From assembly GCF_004365575.1 (NCBI RefSeq), contig NZ_SOBG01000001.1:372001-436000 (forward strand): a stretch of DNA of 64,000 nt. The letters run 5' to 3'. Both the position numbers and the translations under genes were made by a program. Shown piece by piece: positions 36,772-44,866 of the stretch (position 1 is the first letter of the stretch; every line of letters starts with the position of its first letter). Below the pieces are notes generated by a model that saw only the letters and a program-made list of their open reading frames with translations, made no database searches and had not been told where the DNA came from. This stretch comes from Hypnocyclicus thermotrophus. Lineage in GTDB: Bacteria > Fusobacteriota > Fusobacteriia > Fusobacteriales > Fusobacteriaceae.

Positions 36772-37611
36772 ATGAAAAAAATTAGAGTAACTGTTCCCGA
36801 AGATATATACAGACTTATTAAAAATGATATAGAAGATTTTGGCATAAATAACAATAAACTCTGTAATTTTATTTTAGATAAATATAAATATAAACGTGAA
36901 AATGAAGATTTATTAAAATCTCAAGGAAAATCACTTAGAAAAATTATTCAATTTGACTTAAATCTAAAAAATAAAGAAATTTATTATAATATATTACGAA
37001 TAAATAAAGTAGCGGTAGAAGCAGAATTTTTTAGAGAATTATTTAAATATTATTGTTCCAATTTTAAATATAAACGCGAACTTTTTGTTTTTTCTGATTT
37101 AGTACAAAAAATTATTTTAGCTATTGAAAATAAAAATAAAATTAAAATTAAATATAAGAAAAAAATAAAAATAATTGAGCCCTATTTTATCAAACGTGAT
37201 GAACAAGGTGAAGAAAATTATCTGTTTTGTTACTGCTGTACTTCGAAAGAATATAAAAATTATAAATTAAAAAATATAGATTTTATATCTGAACTCTCTG
37301 AAAAAGTATTAAGACGTGATAAAAAATATATTGATTCTATTAGAAAAAATTTTGATCCATTTTTATCACATGGAAAAATAGTAAAAATAAAACTTACAAA
37401 AGAAGGTGAAAGTCTTTTAAAAACGTATACAGTACATAGACCAAAACTTTTAAGTAAAAATAATGATATTTTCGAATTCGAAGCCTCTACAGAAAAAGCT
37501 TTTCTATATTTTAGACAGTTTTTATCTGAAGTTATAATATTAGAACCTCTTGAACTTCGAGAAAAAATAAAAAATTACTTAATTAATACTTTAAAAAATT
37601 ATATAGATTAA
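36772..37611 (+). CDS. RHH-like / WYL-domain-like transcriptional regulator
   Basis: A 279-aa protein. The N-terminus (KKIRVTVPEDIYRLIKNDIEDFGINNNKLCNFILDKY) resembles a ribbon-helix-helix DNA-binding unit. The middle (KNKIKIKYKKKIKIIEPYFIKRDEQGEENYLFCYC...YKLKNIDFI) follows the WYL pattern, with the C-terminal WCX-like part EASTEKAFLYFRQFLSEVIILEPLELREKIKNYL. WYL domains bind small ligands or nucleic acid ends. It starts 47 bases after the kinase-SpoIIE gene in the same direction without an obvious terminator between, so it may be that system's transcriptional output. Assignment by motif only. Confidence 0.65.
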   Translation: MKKIRVTVPEDIYRLIKNDIEDFGINNNKLCNFILDKYKYKRENEDLLKSQGKSLRKIIQFDLNLKNKEIYYNILRINKVAVEAEFFRELFKYYCSNFKYKRELFVFSDLVQKIILAIENKNKIKIKYKKKIKIIEPYFIKRDEQGEENYLFCYCCTSKEYKNYKLKNIDFISELSEKVLRRDKKYIDSIRKNFDPFLSHGKIVKIKLTKEGESLLKTYTVHRPKLLSKNNDIFEFEASTEKAFLYFRQFLSEVIILEPLELREKIKNYLINTLKNYID

Positions 37612-37626
37612 ATATATATAATATAT

Positions 37627-37655
37627 TTTACTTTATATATAATTTAGTGTAAAAT
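37627..37655 (+). promoter_or_regulatory. Promoter of the metF riboswitch transcript
   Basis: TTTACT (37627-37632), 17 bases, TAAAAT (37650-37655), with the riboswitch starting about 20 bases later. Confidence 0.65.
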
Positions 37656-37676
37656 TAGTCTTAATAAAATAATACA

Positions 37677-37801
37677 ACTTATCAAGAGAAGTGGAGGGAA
37701 CGGCCCTAAGAAACTTCAGCAACCTACTTTAATGTGTGGTGCTAATTCCGTGAATTAATTGATTTAATAAAATTAAATCAATAATTCAAAGATGAGAGAT
37801 A
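37677..37801 (+). ncRNA. SAM-I (S-box) riboswitch
   Basis: The conserved S-box core is plain: AAGAGAAGTGGAGGGAACGG, CCCTAAGAAACTTCAGCAACC, then GTGTGGTGCTAATTCC and a closing GATGAGAGAT. A variable P4 stem lies between. It precedes an intrinsic terminator that overlaps the metF leader, so it should switch off metF when SAM is abundant. Confidence 0.97.
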
Positions 37802-37811
37802 TAGTTTATAC

Positions 37812-37845
37812 TACTTCTTTCTACTTTGAAAGAAGTATTTTTTTT
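37812..37845 (+). terminator. Expression-platform terminator of the SAM-I riboswitch
   Basis: TACTTCTTTC (37812-37821) and GAAAGAAGTA (37828-37837) form a perfect stem followed by eight T. It ends just before the metF ribosome site GGAGGG. Confidence 0.9.
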
Positions 37846-37855
37846 AGGAGGGATT

Positions 37856-38731
37856 ATGAAAATAAAAGACATATATATGCAAAAAAAAGAAAGTAAAAAA
37901 CCTGTATTCTCATTTGAAATATTTCCACCAAATAGTAAACATCCTATTGATACTATTTATAATACAATTGACGAATTATCAAAATTTAACCCTGATTTTA
38001 TAAGTGTAACTTATGGTGCTGGTGGAAGTACTAGAGGACGGACTGTAGAAATTGCTTCAAGAATAAAAAATAAATATAATATTGAATCTCTTGCTCATCT
38101 TACATGTATTGAGGCAAAAAAAAATGAAATAGACGATATATTATATAAATTAAAAGAAAATAACATTGAAAATATTTTAGCATTGCGTGGTGATCATCCA
38201 ATAGATAGAGAGCCCATAAAAGGTGATTTTAATTATGCTAGCGATCTTATTACATATATAAAAAATAAAAATATGGATTTTTCTCTTGGAGGAGCATATT
38301 ATCCTGAAGGACATTTTGAAACAAATGATCTTATGGATTTATTTAATTTAAAAAGAAAAGTTGATTTAGGAGCAGAATTTCTTATTTCTCAAATATTTTT
38401 AGATAATGAGATACTATATAGATTTAAAGAAAAAACTGATAAATTAGGAATCAATGTTCCTTTTGCTGCTGGTATTATCCCTGTAACAAATGCAAAACAA
38501 ATGAAAAGAATTTTTTCATTATCACATTGTTCTATTAGTCCAAAATTTAAAAGAATTCTTGATAAATATGAGCATAATCCTGAAGCATTAAAAGAAGCTG
38601 GAATCGCTTATGCTACTGAGCAGATAATTGATTTAGTTGCCTGGGGTATAGATGGAATTCATCTTTATACAATGAATAAAATAGATACCACTAGAAAAAT
38701 AGTAAAAGATATAGAATATATTATAAAATAA
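37856..38731 (+). CDS. metF: Methylenetetrahydrofolate reductase
   Basis: A 291-aa flavoenzyme that makes 5-methyl-THF for methionine synthesis. I use ATG 37856, after GGAGGG; an in-frame TTG at 37826 lies in the terminator. Motifs are FSFEIFPP (start of the TIM barrel with the catalytic Glu), ISVTYGAGGSTRGRT, LAHLTCIE and NILALRGDHP. It is a one-gene unit under SAM-I riboswitch control and is followed by a strong terminator. The methionine synthase is not in the window. Confidence 0.95.
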   Translation: MKIKDIYMQKKESKKPVFSFEIFPPNSKHPIDTIYNTIDELSKFNPDFISVTYGAGGSTRGRTVEIASRIKNKYNIESLAHLTCIEAKKNEIDDILYKLKENNIENILALRGDHPIDREPIKGDFNYASDLITYIKNKNMDFSLGGAYYPEGHFETNDLMDLFNLKRKVDLGAEFLISQIFLDNEILYRFKEKTDKLGINVPFAAGIIPVTNAKQMKRIFSLSHCSISPKFKRILDKYEHNPEALKEAGIAYATEQIIDLVAWGIDGIHLYTMNKIDTTRKIVKDIEYIIK

Positions 38732-38757
38732 GTATAAATTTATAGTAAAATTTTATT

Positions 38758-38801
38758 TTCACTGCAACAACAAATAATAAATTTATTGTTGCAGTGTTTT
38801 T
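38758..38801 (+). terminator. Terminator after metF
   Basis: CACTGCAACAA (38760-38770) and TTGTTGCAGTG (38786-38796) form a perfect stem followed by TTTTT. Confidence 0.9.
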
Positions 38802-38816
38802 CATAATTAAATTTTT

Positions 38817-40253
38817 TTAATTATCTTTTATAGCTTTTTCTAGTGTAAAGTAAAATTCTACTCCATTTTTTTTATTAATTACTCCAAAATCTGAATTATG
38901 ATTTTTTAATATCCCACTTGTTATAGCTAATCCAAGCCCTGTTCCACCATACTTTCTTTCCTCCAAGTCATCAGCTCTATAAAAAGGTCGCCAAATATAA
39001 TCTAAACTTTCTTCTGGTATATTTTTACCTTCATTAAATATTGAAATTTTTATTGTATTTTCTCCAAATTCTTCAACATTGATTTTTATTTTTCCATTTT
39101 CTTTTACATATACAAATGCATTTGACAATATATTATCTACAACAGATTTTATTCCTTTTTTATCAGCTAACACCGACTTATCAATTAATTTTAAATCTAA
39201 CTTCACATTTTTTTCTTCTATATCTAAATTATATTTTTCTAAAACATTTATAATAAATTCTTTTATTTCTATTTTTTCTTTATTTATCTCTTCTATATCT
39301 ATTTTATTTATATTAATAAGATTATTAATTATTGATACCATTTTTTCTATTTCTTCTTGAATAACTTCATAATAAAAATCTCTTTTTTGAGGTTTTATAT
39401 TATCTTTTAATCCTTTAGAATAACCTTGAATTATAGCTAATGGTGTTTTTAATTCATGGCTCATATTTGAATAAAATCTTTTTTGAATTTCATTTATTTT
39501 TTCTTTTTTCTTAATATCAGCTTTCAATTTATTTATATTTAATTCAAGTTCTTCTGATAAAAAATTTATACTTTTTGCAAGTTCCTCTAATTCATCCTTA
39601 CTATTTATATCAATCTTTTCTTTAAAATCAAGCTCTGCCATTTTATACGTTATATTTTTTATTTTTATAATTGGATTTATCAATTTTTTAGATACTAATA
39701 TATTTATTACTATAATTACTACTAAATATATCACTATAAACATTATCAATGAAAAAAGAGTGATTATTCCAAAAATTTCATCTAATCGTGTAAGTATTGC
39801 TGATATAAATATTGCTTCTCCATTTTTTTTGACATATTTATAAAGTAAAATATTTGCATTAAGCTGTTTTGTCCTTATTTCTTTCAAATAAAACTTTTCA
39901 TTTATTTTATTGCTATGTTGAAATTCTAAAAAGGCCTGCTCTATTTCTGGTGGTATTGGCGGTCTTTCTCTAATATTTTTAAATTTTTCATTTATTCTTT
40001 TTTTTAACTGTTCTTTTAGCTCATTAGTTTTTTTTTCTTTTAAATTAACTTGAATTATTCCTACTAAATACTTTTCTTGAAGTAATTTTACATTTTCTCC
40101 TTTTTCAATAAGTTTTCTTACTTCTTTTATTTGAGCTTTCTTATATGTTATATATGTAGGAATTGCAATATGTCTAGCTACAAAAAATAAAATTATAAAA
40201 ACTATAAACATTACACTACTTACAATTAAACCTATTTTTTTATTTAATTTCAT
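38817..40253 (-). CDS. Sensor histidine kinase (HAMP-HisKA-HATPase)
   Basis: A 478-aa inner-membrane sensor. Membrane helix 1 (~9-27), an extracytoplasmic sensor of about 125 residues, membrane helix 2 (~158-185), HAMP, and the dimerisation helix with the phospho-histidine in FYSNMSHELKTPLAIIQG. The ATPase domain shows N-box NILSNAFVYV and G-boxes IFNEGKNIPEE and YGGTGLGLAI. The start codon overlaps the end of the response regulator by 14 bases, so translation is coupled. The stimulus is unknown; the extracytoplasmic part shows no clear motif. Confidence 0.93.
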   Translation of the reverse strand: MKLNKKIGLIVSSVMFIVFIILFFVARHIAIPTYITYKKAQIKEVRKLIEKGENVKLLQEKYLVGIIQVNLKEKKTNELKEQLKKRINEKFKNIRERPPIPPEIEQAFLEFQHSNKINEKFYLKEIRTKQLNANILLYKYVKKNGEAIFISAILTRLDEIFGIITLFSLIMFIVIYLVVIIVINILVSKKLINPIIKIKNITYKMAELDFKEKIDINSKDELEELAKSINFLSEELELNINKLKADIKKKEKINEIQKRFYSNMSHELKTPLAIIQGYSKGLKDNIKPQKRDFYYEVIQEEIEKMVSIINNLININKIDIEEINKEKIEIKEFIINVLEKYNLDIEEKNVKLDLKLIDKSVLADKKGIKSVVDNILSNAFVYVKENGKIKINVEEFGENTIKISIFNEGKNIPEESLDYIWRPFYRADDLEERKYGGTGLGLAITSGILKNHNSDFGVINKKNGVEFYFTLEKAIKDN

Positions 40254-40908
40254 TTATCTCACCTTCATATTTATATCCAACTCCATGCACAGTTTTAATT
40301 ATATTTCCTATTTTTTTTCTTATGGTTTTTATATGTGTGTCTACAGTACGTATATCCCCCTCATAATCATATCCCCATATTATATCTAATAATCTTTGCC
40401 TTGATAAAACAATATTTTTATTTTTTATAAACGTAAATAAAAGTTCAAATTCTTTTTTAGAAAAATCTAAGACATTTTCTTTGTATTTAAGTATTCTTTT
40501 ATCTAAATCAAGCTCTATATTACCATCTATTATTTTATGCTCTTCTGGATAGATTCTTTTTAAAAGAACTTCTACTCGTTTTAAAAGAACATCTGGATTA
40601 AATGGTTTTCTTATATAATCATCTGCACCATAATTAAGACCTGTTAATTCATCTTCATCAGTTGTTTTTGCAGTTAACATTATTATCGGAATTTTTGAGA
40701 ACATTCTTATTTCTTTAACTAAATCTATACCATCCATTTTGGGCATCATTATATCTGTAATTATTAAATCATATTTAGTATTATAAAACATATCAAAAGC
40801 ATCTTCACCATTTTCAGCTTCATCTACTTCATAATCATTTTCTTCAAGATAATCTTTTAGAAGCCATCTTATTTTTTTTTCATCTTCTACTAAAAGAATT
40901 TTTTTCAT
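40240..40908 (-). CDS. OmpR/PhoB-family response regulator
   Basis: A 222-aa transcription factor. Receiver domain with acidic pair in LLVEDEKKIR, phospho-acceptor D52 (IITDIMMPKMDG), LTAKTT switch threonine and the conserved lysine in DDYIRKPF. The C-terminal winged helix ends KKEFELLFTFIKNKNIVLSRQRLLDIIWGYDYEGDIRTVDTHI and IKTVHGVGYKYE, the PhoB signature. It is first in the operon with its histidine kinase. Its likely targets may include the divergently placed P-type ATPase 286 bases away, but no direct repeat was found to prove it. Confidence 0.95.
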   Translation of the reverse strand: MKKILLVEDEKKIRWLLKDYLEENDYEVDEAENGEDAFDMFYNTKYDLIITDIMMPKMDGIDLVKEIRMFSKIPIIMLTAKTTDEDELTGLNYGADDYIRKPFNPDVLLKRVEVLLKRIYPEEHKIIDGNIELDLDKRILKYKENVLDFSKKEFELLFTFIKNKNIVLSRQRLLDIIWGYDYEGDIRTVDTHIKTIRKKIGNIIKTVHGVGYKYEGEINEIK

Positions 40909-41123
40909 ATATTTTCACCTCTTATAAGTCTAATTTATCCACTTTAATTAAAACTAATATTTATTAATTTTTTTAATTTACTATTTCTCTAAATAAATTA
41001 ATATAAATTTCAAGTTATTTTTTCTATGACAAATATCACTATACTTTAATATATTTTTAACTTTTATTTATACTATATTACCATAATTTTATGAAATTTT
41101 TGTGAATTTATTTTATTTTAATA

Positions 41124-41177
41124 TTGACTGATAAAATATCATCTAGTATAATATTATATATGAACAATTATTCATAT
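41124..41177 (+). promoter_or_regulatory. Promoter and ArsR/SmtB-type operator of the metal ATPase
   Basis: TTGACT (41124-41129), 17 bases and TATAAT (41147-41152) form the promoter. ATATGAACAATTATTCATAT at 41158-41177 immediately follows and is a textbook ArsR/SmtB/CzrA-type operator (12-2-12 pattern around TGAA...TTCA). The regulator gene itself is not adjacent. Confidence 0.8.
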
Positions 41178-41194
41178 GTTTTTAAGGAGGAAAA

Positions 41195-43246
41195 ATGATA
41201 ATTAATGAAAAAGTAATGTTAAAAAATCTCTTTTGTAGCAGCTGTGCTACAAAAATAGAAAATAATATTAAAAAAATGCCTGAGCTTGAAAGTGCAGAAT
41301 ATAATTTTTCAACTCAAATATTGAAAATCTCTTTTAAAAATATTTATAAAAGAGAAAAAATTTTAGAAAAAATAAAAAATATTGTTGACACTATAGAGGA
41401 TGGAGTAGACGTTTTTTATCTAAATGAAGCAAACAATAATGTGAATACTTCAAATAAAAAAAAGCTTATTTTATTAATACTGTCAACCACTCTATTTATT
41501 AGTTCATTTTTTATTAATAACAATTTTAAAATAATATTTATTATTTTGTCCTATATAATATCAGGATATCCCATTATTATTAAATCAATTAAAAATATAC
41601 AAAAAGGCGACTTTATGGATGAAAATTTTTTAATGACTATAGCCACTCTCGGTGCATTTTCAATAAAAGAATATCCTGAAGCTGCGGGAGTAATGCTATT
41701 TTATCAAATTGGAGAATTCATGCAAGATTTAGCTGTAAATTCATCTAGAAAATCTATTCAAGATCTACTTAATATAAAAGCGACTTATGCTAATCTATTT
41801 AAAAATGAAACAATAATAAAAGTTTCGCCTGAAGAGCTCAAAATAAGCGATATTATAATAGTAAAAAATGGTGAAACTATACCAGCTGATGGTGAAATAA
41901 TAGAAGGAAAAAGTTATTTTGATACTTCATCTCTTACAGGAGAATACGTAAAAAAATATTTAAAAACAGGTGACAACGTACTAAGCGGATTTATAAATAC
42001 TGACCGTACTGTAAAAATAAAAATTAAAAAAATGTTTACTGATTCTACCATAGCTAAAATCTTGGAGCTTGTAGAAGATGCTGCTAGTAAAAAAGCAAAA
42101 ACTGAAAAATTTATTACAAAATTTGCAAAATATTATACTCCTTTTATAGTTTATTCAGCTTTAGTTATTGCATTTATTATTCCTTTATTTTTGGGTAACT
42201 TTTCAACATGGTTTTATAGAGCTCTTATATTTTTAGTTGTATCTTGTCCTTGTGCTCTTGTAGTATCAATTCCACTTGGATTTTTTGCAGGAATAGGTAG
42301 AAATTCTAAAAATGGAGTTTTAATAAAAGGTGGAAACTATTTAGAGTTATTATCCGAACTTGATACAATAATTTTTGATAAAACTGGGACTCTTACAAAA
42401 GGAGAATTTAAAGTAGTTGAAATAACTGGCGATATCTTAGAAATTACAGCTTATGCTGAAAATTATTCAAATCATCCAATTGCTGAAGCAATAATAAAAA
42501 AGTATAACAAAAAAATCGATATAAATAAAATTCAAAAACATCAAGAAATAGCTGGATATGGAATAAGTGCAAAAATATTTAATAAAAGTGTATTAGTTGG
42601 AAATAAAAAACTAATGCAAAAATACAATGTCTCAATTCCTAAAATAAATAAAAACGGAACAATAATTTACACTGCAATTAATAATGAATTTCAAGGTTAC
42701 ATAATTATTGATGATATTATAAAAACCGAATCATTTAATACTATAAAATCATTAAAATCTAATAATATCTCTACTATAATGTTAACTGGTGATTCAGAAA
42801 AAGTTGCTAACTATGTAAGCACTAAATTAAGTATAGATAAATATTACGCTGACTTACTTCCTCATGAAAAAGCAAAAATATTTAAAGAAATTAAAAATAA
42901 AAAAAATAAAGTAGCTTTTGTTGGTGATGGTATAAATGATGCTCCTGTACTTGCTATGTCTGATGTAGGTATTGCTATGGGCGGAATAGGTTCTGATGCT
43001 GCTATTGCTTCTGCTGATATAGTGTTAATGGATGATAATCCATATAAAATTATTGAAGCTATAAAAATATCAAAATTTACTAAAAATATAATACTTCAAA
43101 ACATAATATTTGCTCTTTCAACAAAAATTTTAGTATTAATTTTAAGTTTATTTGGAGTTGCAAATATGTGGTTTGCTATATTTGCTGATGTCGGTGTTGC
43201 TTTACTTGCCATACTTAATTCAACTAGAATATTAAAAGAAAAATAG
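41195..43246 (+). CDS. Heavy-metal-translocating P-type ATPase (Cd/Zn type)
   Basis: A 683-aa P1B-type efflux pump. N-terminal HMA domain with the metal-binding CSSC (LFCSSCATKIE). Then the actuator (TGE motif LTGEYVKK), the membrane CPC motif SCPCALVVSIP, the phosphorylation site DKTGTLTKG, the HP motif (NHPIAEA), and GDGINDAPVLAMSDVGIAMG. The CPC plus a C-terminal helix with DVGVALLAILNSTRIL fits Zn/Cd/Pb exporters (ZntA/CadA), not Cu pumps. An ArsR/SmtB-like operator overlaps its promoter, in keeping with metal-induced expression. AAGGAGG precedes the ATG. Confidence 0.93.
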   Translation: MIINEKVMLKNLFCSSCATKIENNIKKMPELESAEYNFSTQILKISFKNIYKREKILEKIKNIVDTIEDGVDVFYLNEANNNVNTSNKKKLILLILSTTLFISSFFINNNFKIIFIILSYIISGYPIIIKSIKNIQKGDFMDENFLMTIATLGAFSIKEYPEAAGVMLFYQIGEFMQDLAVNSSRKSIQDLLNIKATYANLFKNETIIKVSPEELKISDIIIVKNGETIPADGEIIEGKSYFDTSSLTGEYVKKYLKTGDNVLSGFINTDRTVKIKIKKMFTDSTIAKILELVEDAASKKAKTEKFITKFAKYYTPFIVYSALVIAFIIPLFLGNFSTWFYRALIFLVVSCPCALVVSIPLGFFAGIGRNSKNGVLIKGGNYLELLSELDTIIFDKTGTLTKGEFKVVEITGDILEITAYAENYSNHPIAEAIIKKYNKKIDINKIQKHQEIAGYGISAKIFNKSVLVGNKKLMQKYNVSIPKINKNGTIIYTAINNEFQGYIIIDDIIKTESFNTIKSLKSNNISTIMLTGDSEKVANYVSTKLSIDKYYADLLPHEKAKIFKEIKNKKNKVAFVGDGINDAPVLAMSDVGIAMGGIGSDAAIASADIVLMDDNPYKIIEAIKISKFTKNIILQNIIFALSTKILVLILSLFGVANMWFAIFADVGVALLAILNSTRILKEK

Positions 43247-43270
43247 TGCACGAATTAGCACTATTTTTAA
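43241..43270 (+). terminator. Terminator after the P-type ATPase
   Basis: AAATAGTGC (43241-43249) and GCACTATTT (43258-43266) form a stem overlapping the stop codon, followed by TTTTTAA. Confidence 0.8.
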
Positions 43271-43307
43271 TATATAAAAAAACAGGAGAGAATTTTATTC
43301 TCTCCTA
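43270..43307 (-). terminator. Terminator of the candidate noncoding RNA
   Basis: AGGAGAGAAT (43284-43293) and ATTCTCTCCT (43297-43306) form a perfect 10-base stem with a 3-base loop. On the minus strand it is followed by G and a run of seven T. Confidence 0.9.
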
Positions 43308-43646
43308 AAACGGCTTCACTAATTCATTTGTTTCAATTTCGATACAAAACTCCTTCAGTGATTCTTCCTAAATATTTTATTCTTACTTCTTACTTCTTAC
43401 TTCTTACTTCTTACTTCTTACTTCTTACTTAAGAATACTACTCTTTTCTTTAAAATACAATACTTATTTTTATTTCTTTTATTACAAAATACTACACTAA
43501 CAATTAAATGGTTTAATTCTTAAAAAAAATTTTCATTAATACAATAATTTTTCTAATCTTTAATTTTTAATACATAAAATACAACTACAACATTTACAAA
43601 CTATTAATCTTAAAAAAGCTATTATTTGTTATATGTGAAGCCGTCT
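43275..43646 (-). ncRNA. Candidate ~370-nt structured noncoding RNA
   Basis: On the minus strand a promoter (TTGTTT 43682-43677, 17 bases, TAATAT 43659-43654) predicts a start at about 43647. Directly there the RNA begins ACGGCUUCAC (43644-43635). Its exact complement GUGAAGCCGU (43319-43310) lies 325 bases later, three bases before a perfect terminator (43306-43284). The transcript is thus closed end-to-end by a 10-bp GC-containing stem in an otherwise AT-only region. The interior has no open frame with a ribosome site and holds seven perfect copies of the 7-mer AGTAAGA (43429-43381). It matches no RNA class I know: it is too long for 6S, and I see no tmRNA or RNase P core motifs. Confidence 0.55.
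43381..43429. repeat. Seven perfect tandem copies of TCTTACT
   Basis: Seven head-to-tail copies of a 7-bp unit (49 bases). On the minus strand this is (AGTAAGA)7 within the candidate noncoding RNA. Such a short perfect array should change copy number by slippage. Confidence 0.95.
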
Positions 43647-43653
43647 TGTATAT

Positions 43654-43682
43654 ATATTACTCTATAAAAAATTTAAAAACAA
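43654..43682 (-). promoter_or_regulatory. Promoter of the candidate noncoding RNA
   Basis: TTGTTT (43682-43677), 17-base spacer, TAATAT (43659-43654); the predicted first base falls 1-3 bases before the closing stem. Confidence 0.6.
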
Positions 43683-43756
43683 CCTTTTCTATAAAATATT
43701 TCAAAAAAATATTTTGTTCGTTGATTTTATTAATCTAAATAGAATTAAAATATATA

Positions 43757-44866
43757 TCATTTTTTAAAATAATTTTTTTTGTTTTTCAATACTTCTATTA
43801 TATCAAAATTATATTCTTTAAGTTTCGGATTATAATATTTTGATAATTTTTTAATATTTAATTTTTTAAAATTATCATATGATATTAATTCTCTATAATA
43901 ATTTATATTTTCTTTAGTTATTATTTTCATTTTTGTTTTTATGGGAAATTTCCCTATATCTATCCCCATAGAATGATCTTTTATCATAATTAAGACTAAT
44001 ACTCCTTCGAAAAAATGACCTCCTACGGTTGTTGTAAAAATACCAGTATCTGTAGCTTCTAATCCAATATTACTCCAATCAATTCCACCAAAAATAATAT
44101 TATTTATCTTTTTAGGATTAATTTTTTTTATTGAATTATATCCTCCTAATGCAATAAAATCACCTGCTCCCCATATTATGTTTGTTTCTGGATATCTATT
44201 AATTAAGATTGATGTTTTTAAATATGCTTCACTGTATTTCCAATTAGTATAAAAAATTTGATTTATTATTGTATTATTTTCTTCCCTTACAGCTTTTTTC
44301 AATCCTTTATTTCGATTATTTGCTACAGAACTATCAAAAGAACCACTTAGTCCTATTATATTTATTTTTTTATCATAATTTCTTTTTTTTGCTTCATTAA
44401 TAAGCTCTTTTGCTAATATATATCCAGCATATTCATCATCTGGATATATATGTCCTATCCAATACTTATATTTCTCTCCTACTTTACCTATTACATTTTT
44501 ATCTCTTTCAGGAATATCACTATTAAATGCAAAAGTATACACTTTGTTTTTTTCTGCACAGTCTAATATTTCTTTTGAAATATTTACTAAAAAAGGTAAA
44601 ATTAAATAATCTGGTTTATCATTTTCAATTTCATTAATTGCTAACTCTTTTATTATTGTTCTCCCAGTTTTATCAGGATAAAGTATTTTTAAATCCATTT
44701 CAAGTTGTTCTGCTGTAATTTTCATATATTTTATCACTTTATCTCAAAATGGATTTCCTGGTGGATCTGTACTTATAAAAGTTATTTTAGCATTTGCTGA
44801 AAAGTTTAATGTGTAAATAACAAACCAAAAAATCAAAGTTAATTTTTTTAAATTAATAATCTGCAT
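43757..44866 (-). pseudogene. Periplasmic sugar-binding-like protein (Peripla_BP/LuxP type) interrupted by in-frame TGA
   Basis: Reading from ATG 44866 gives an exported N-terminus ([20 protein letters not shown], cut near SANA), then KITFISTDPPGNPF. A TGA follows (44746-44744), then DKVIKYMKITAEQLEMDL through to 43757. Sugar-binding proteins of this class usually have Trp or Tyr at this point (NPFW), so a single TGG-to-TGA change would explain it. The rest is a full type-1 periplasmic binding fold, with hinge motifs such as INIIGLSGSFDSSVANNRNKG and FGGIDWSN. The remaining 326-aa open part starts at GTG 44737 but would have no signal peptide. The ATG overlaps the asnS stop. No transporter genes are near. 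Confidence 0.8.

Noticed and set aside
43325-43365. GAAATTGAAAC-like string on the minus strand, like the end of a CRISPR repeat
   Set aside because: Occurs once; no spaced copies and no cas genes in the window.
43757-44737. Use of UGA as tryptophan (alternative genetic code)
   Set aside because: Other genes use TGG for Trp, and their TGA codons end proteins at the family's normal length.
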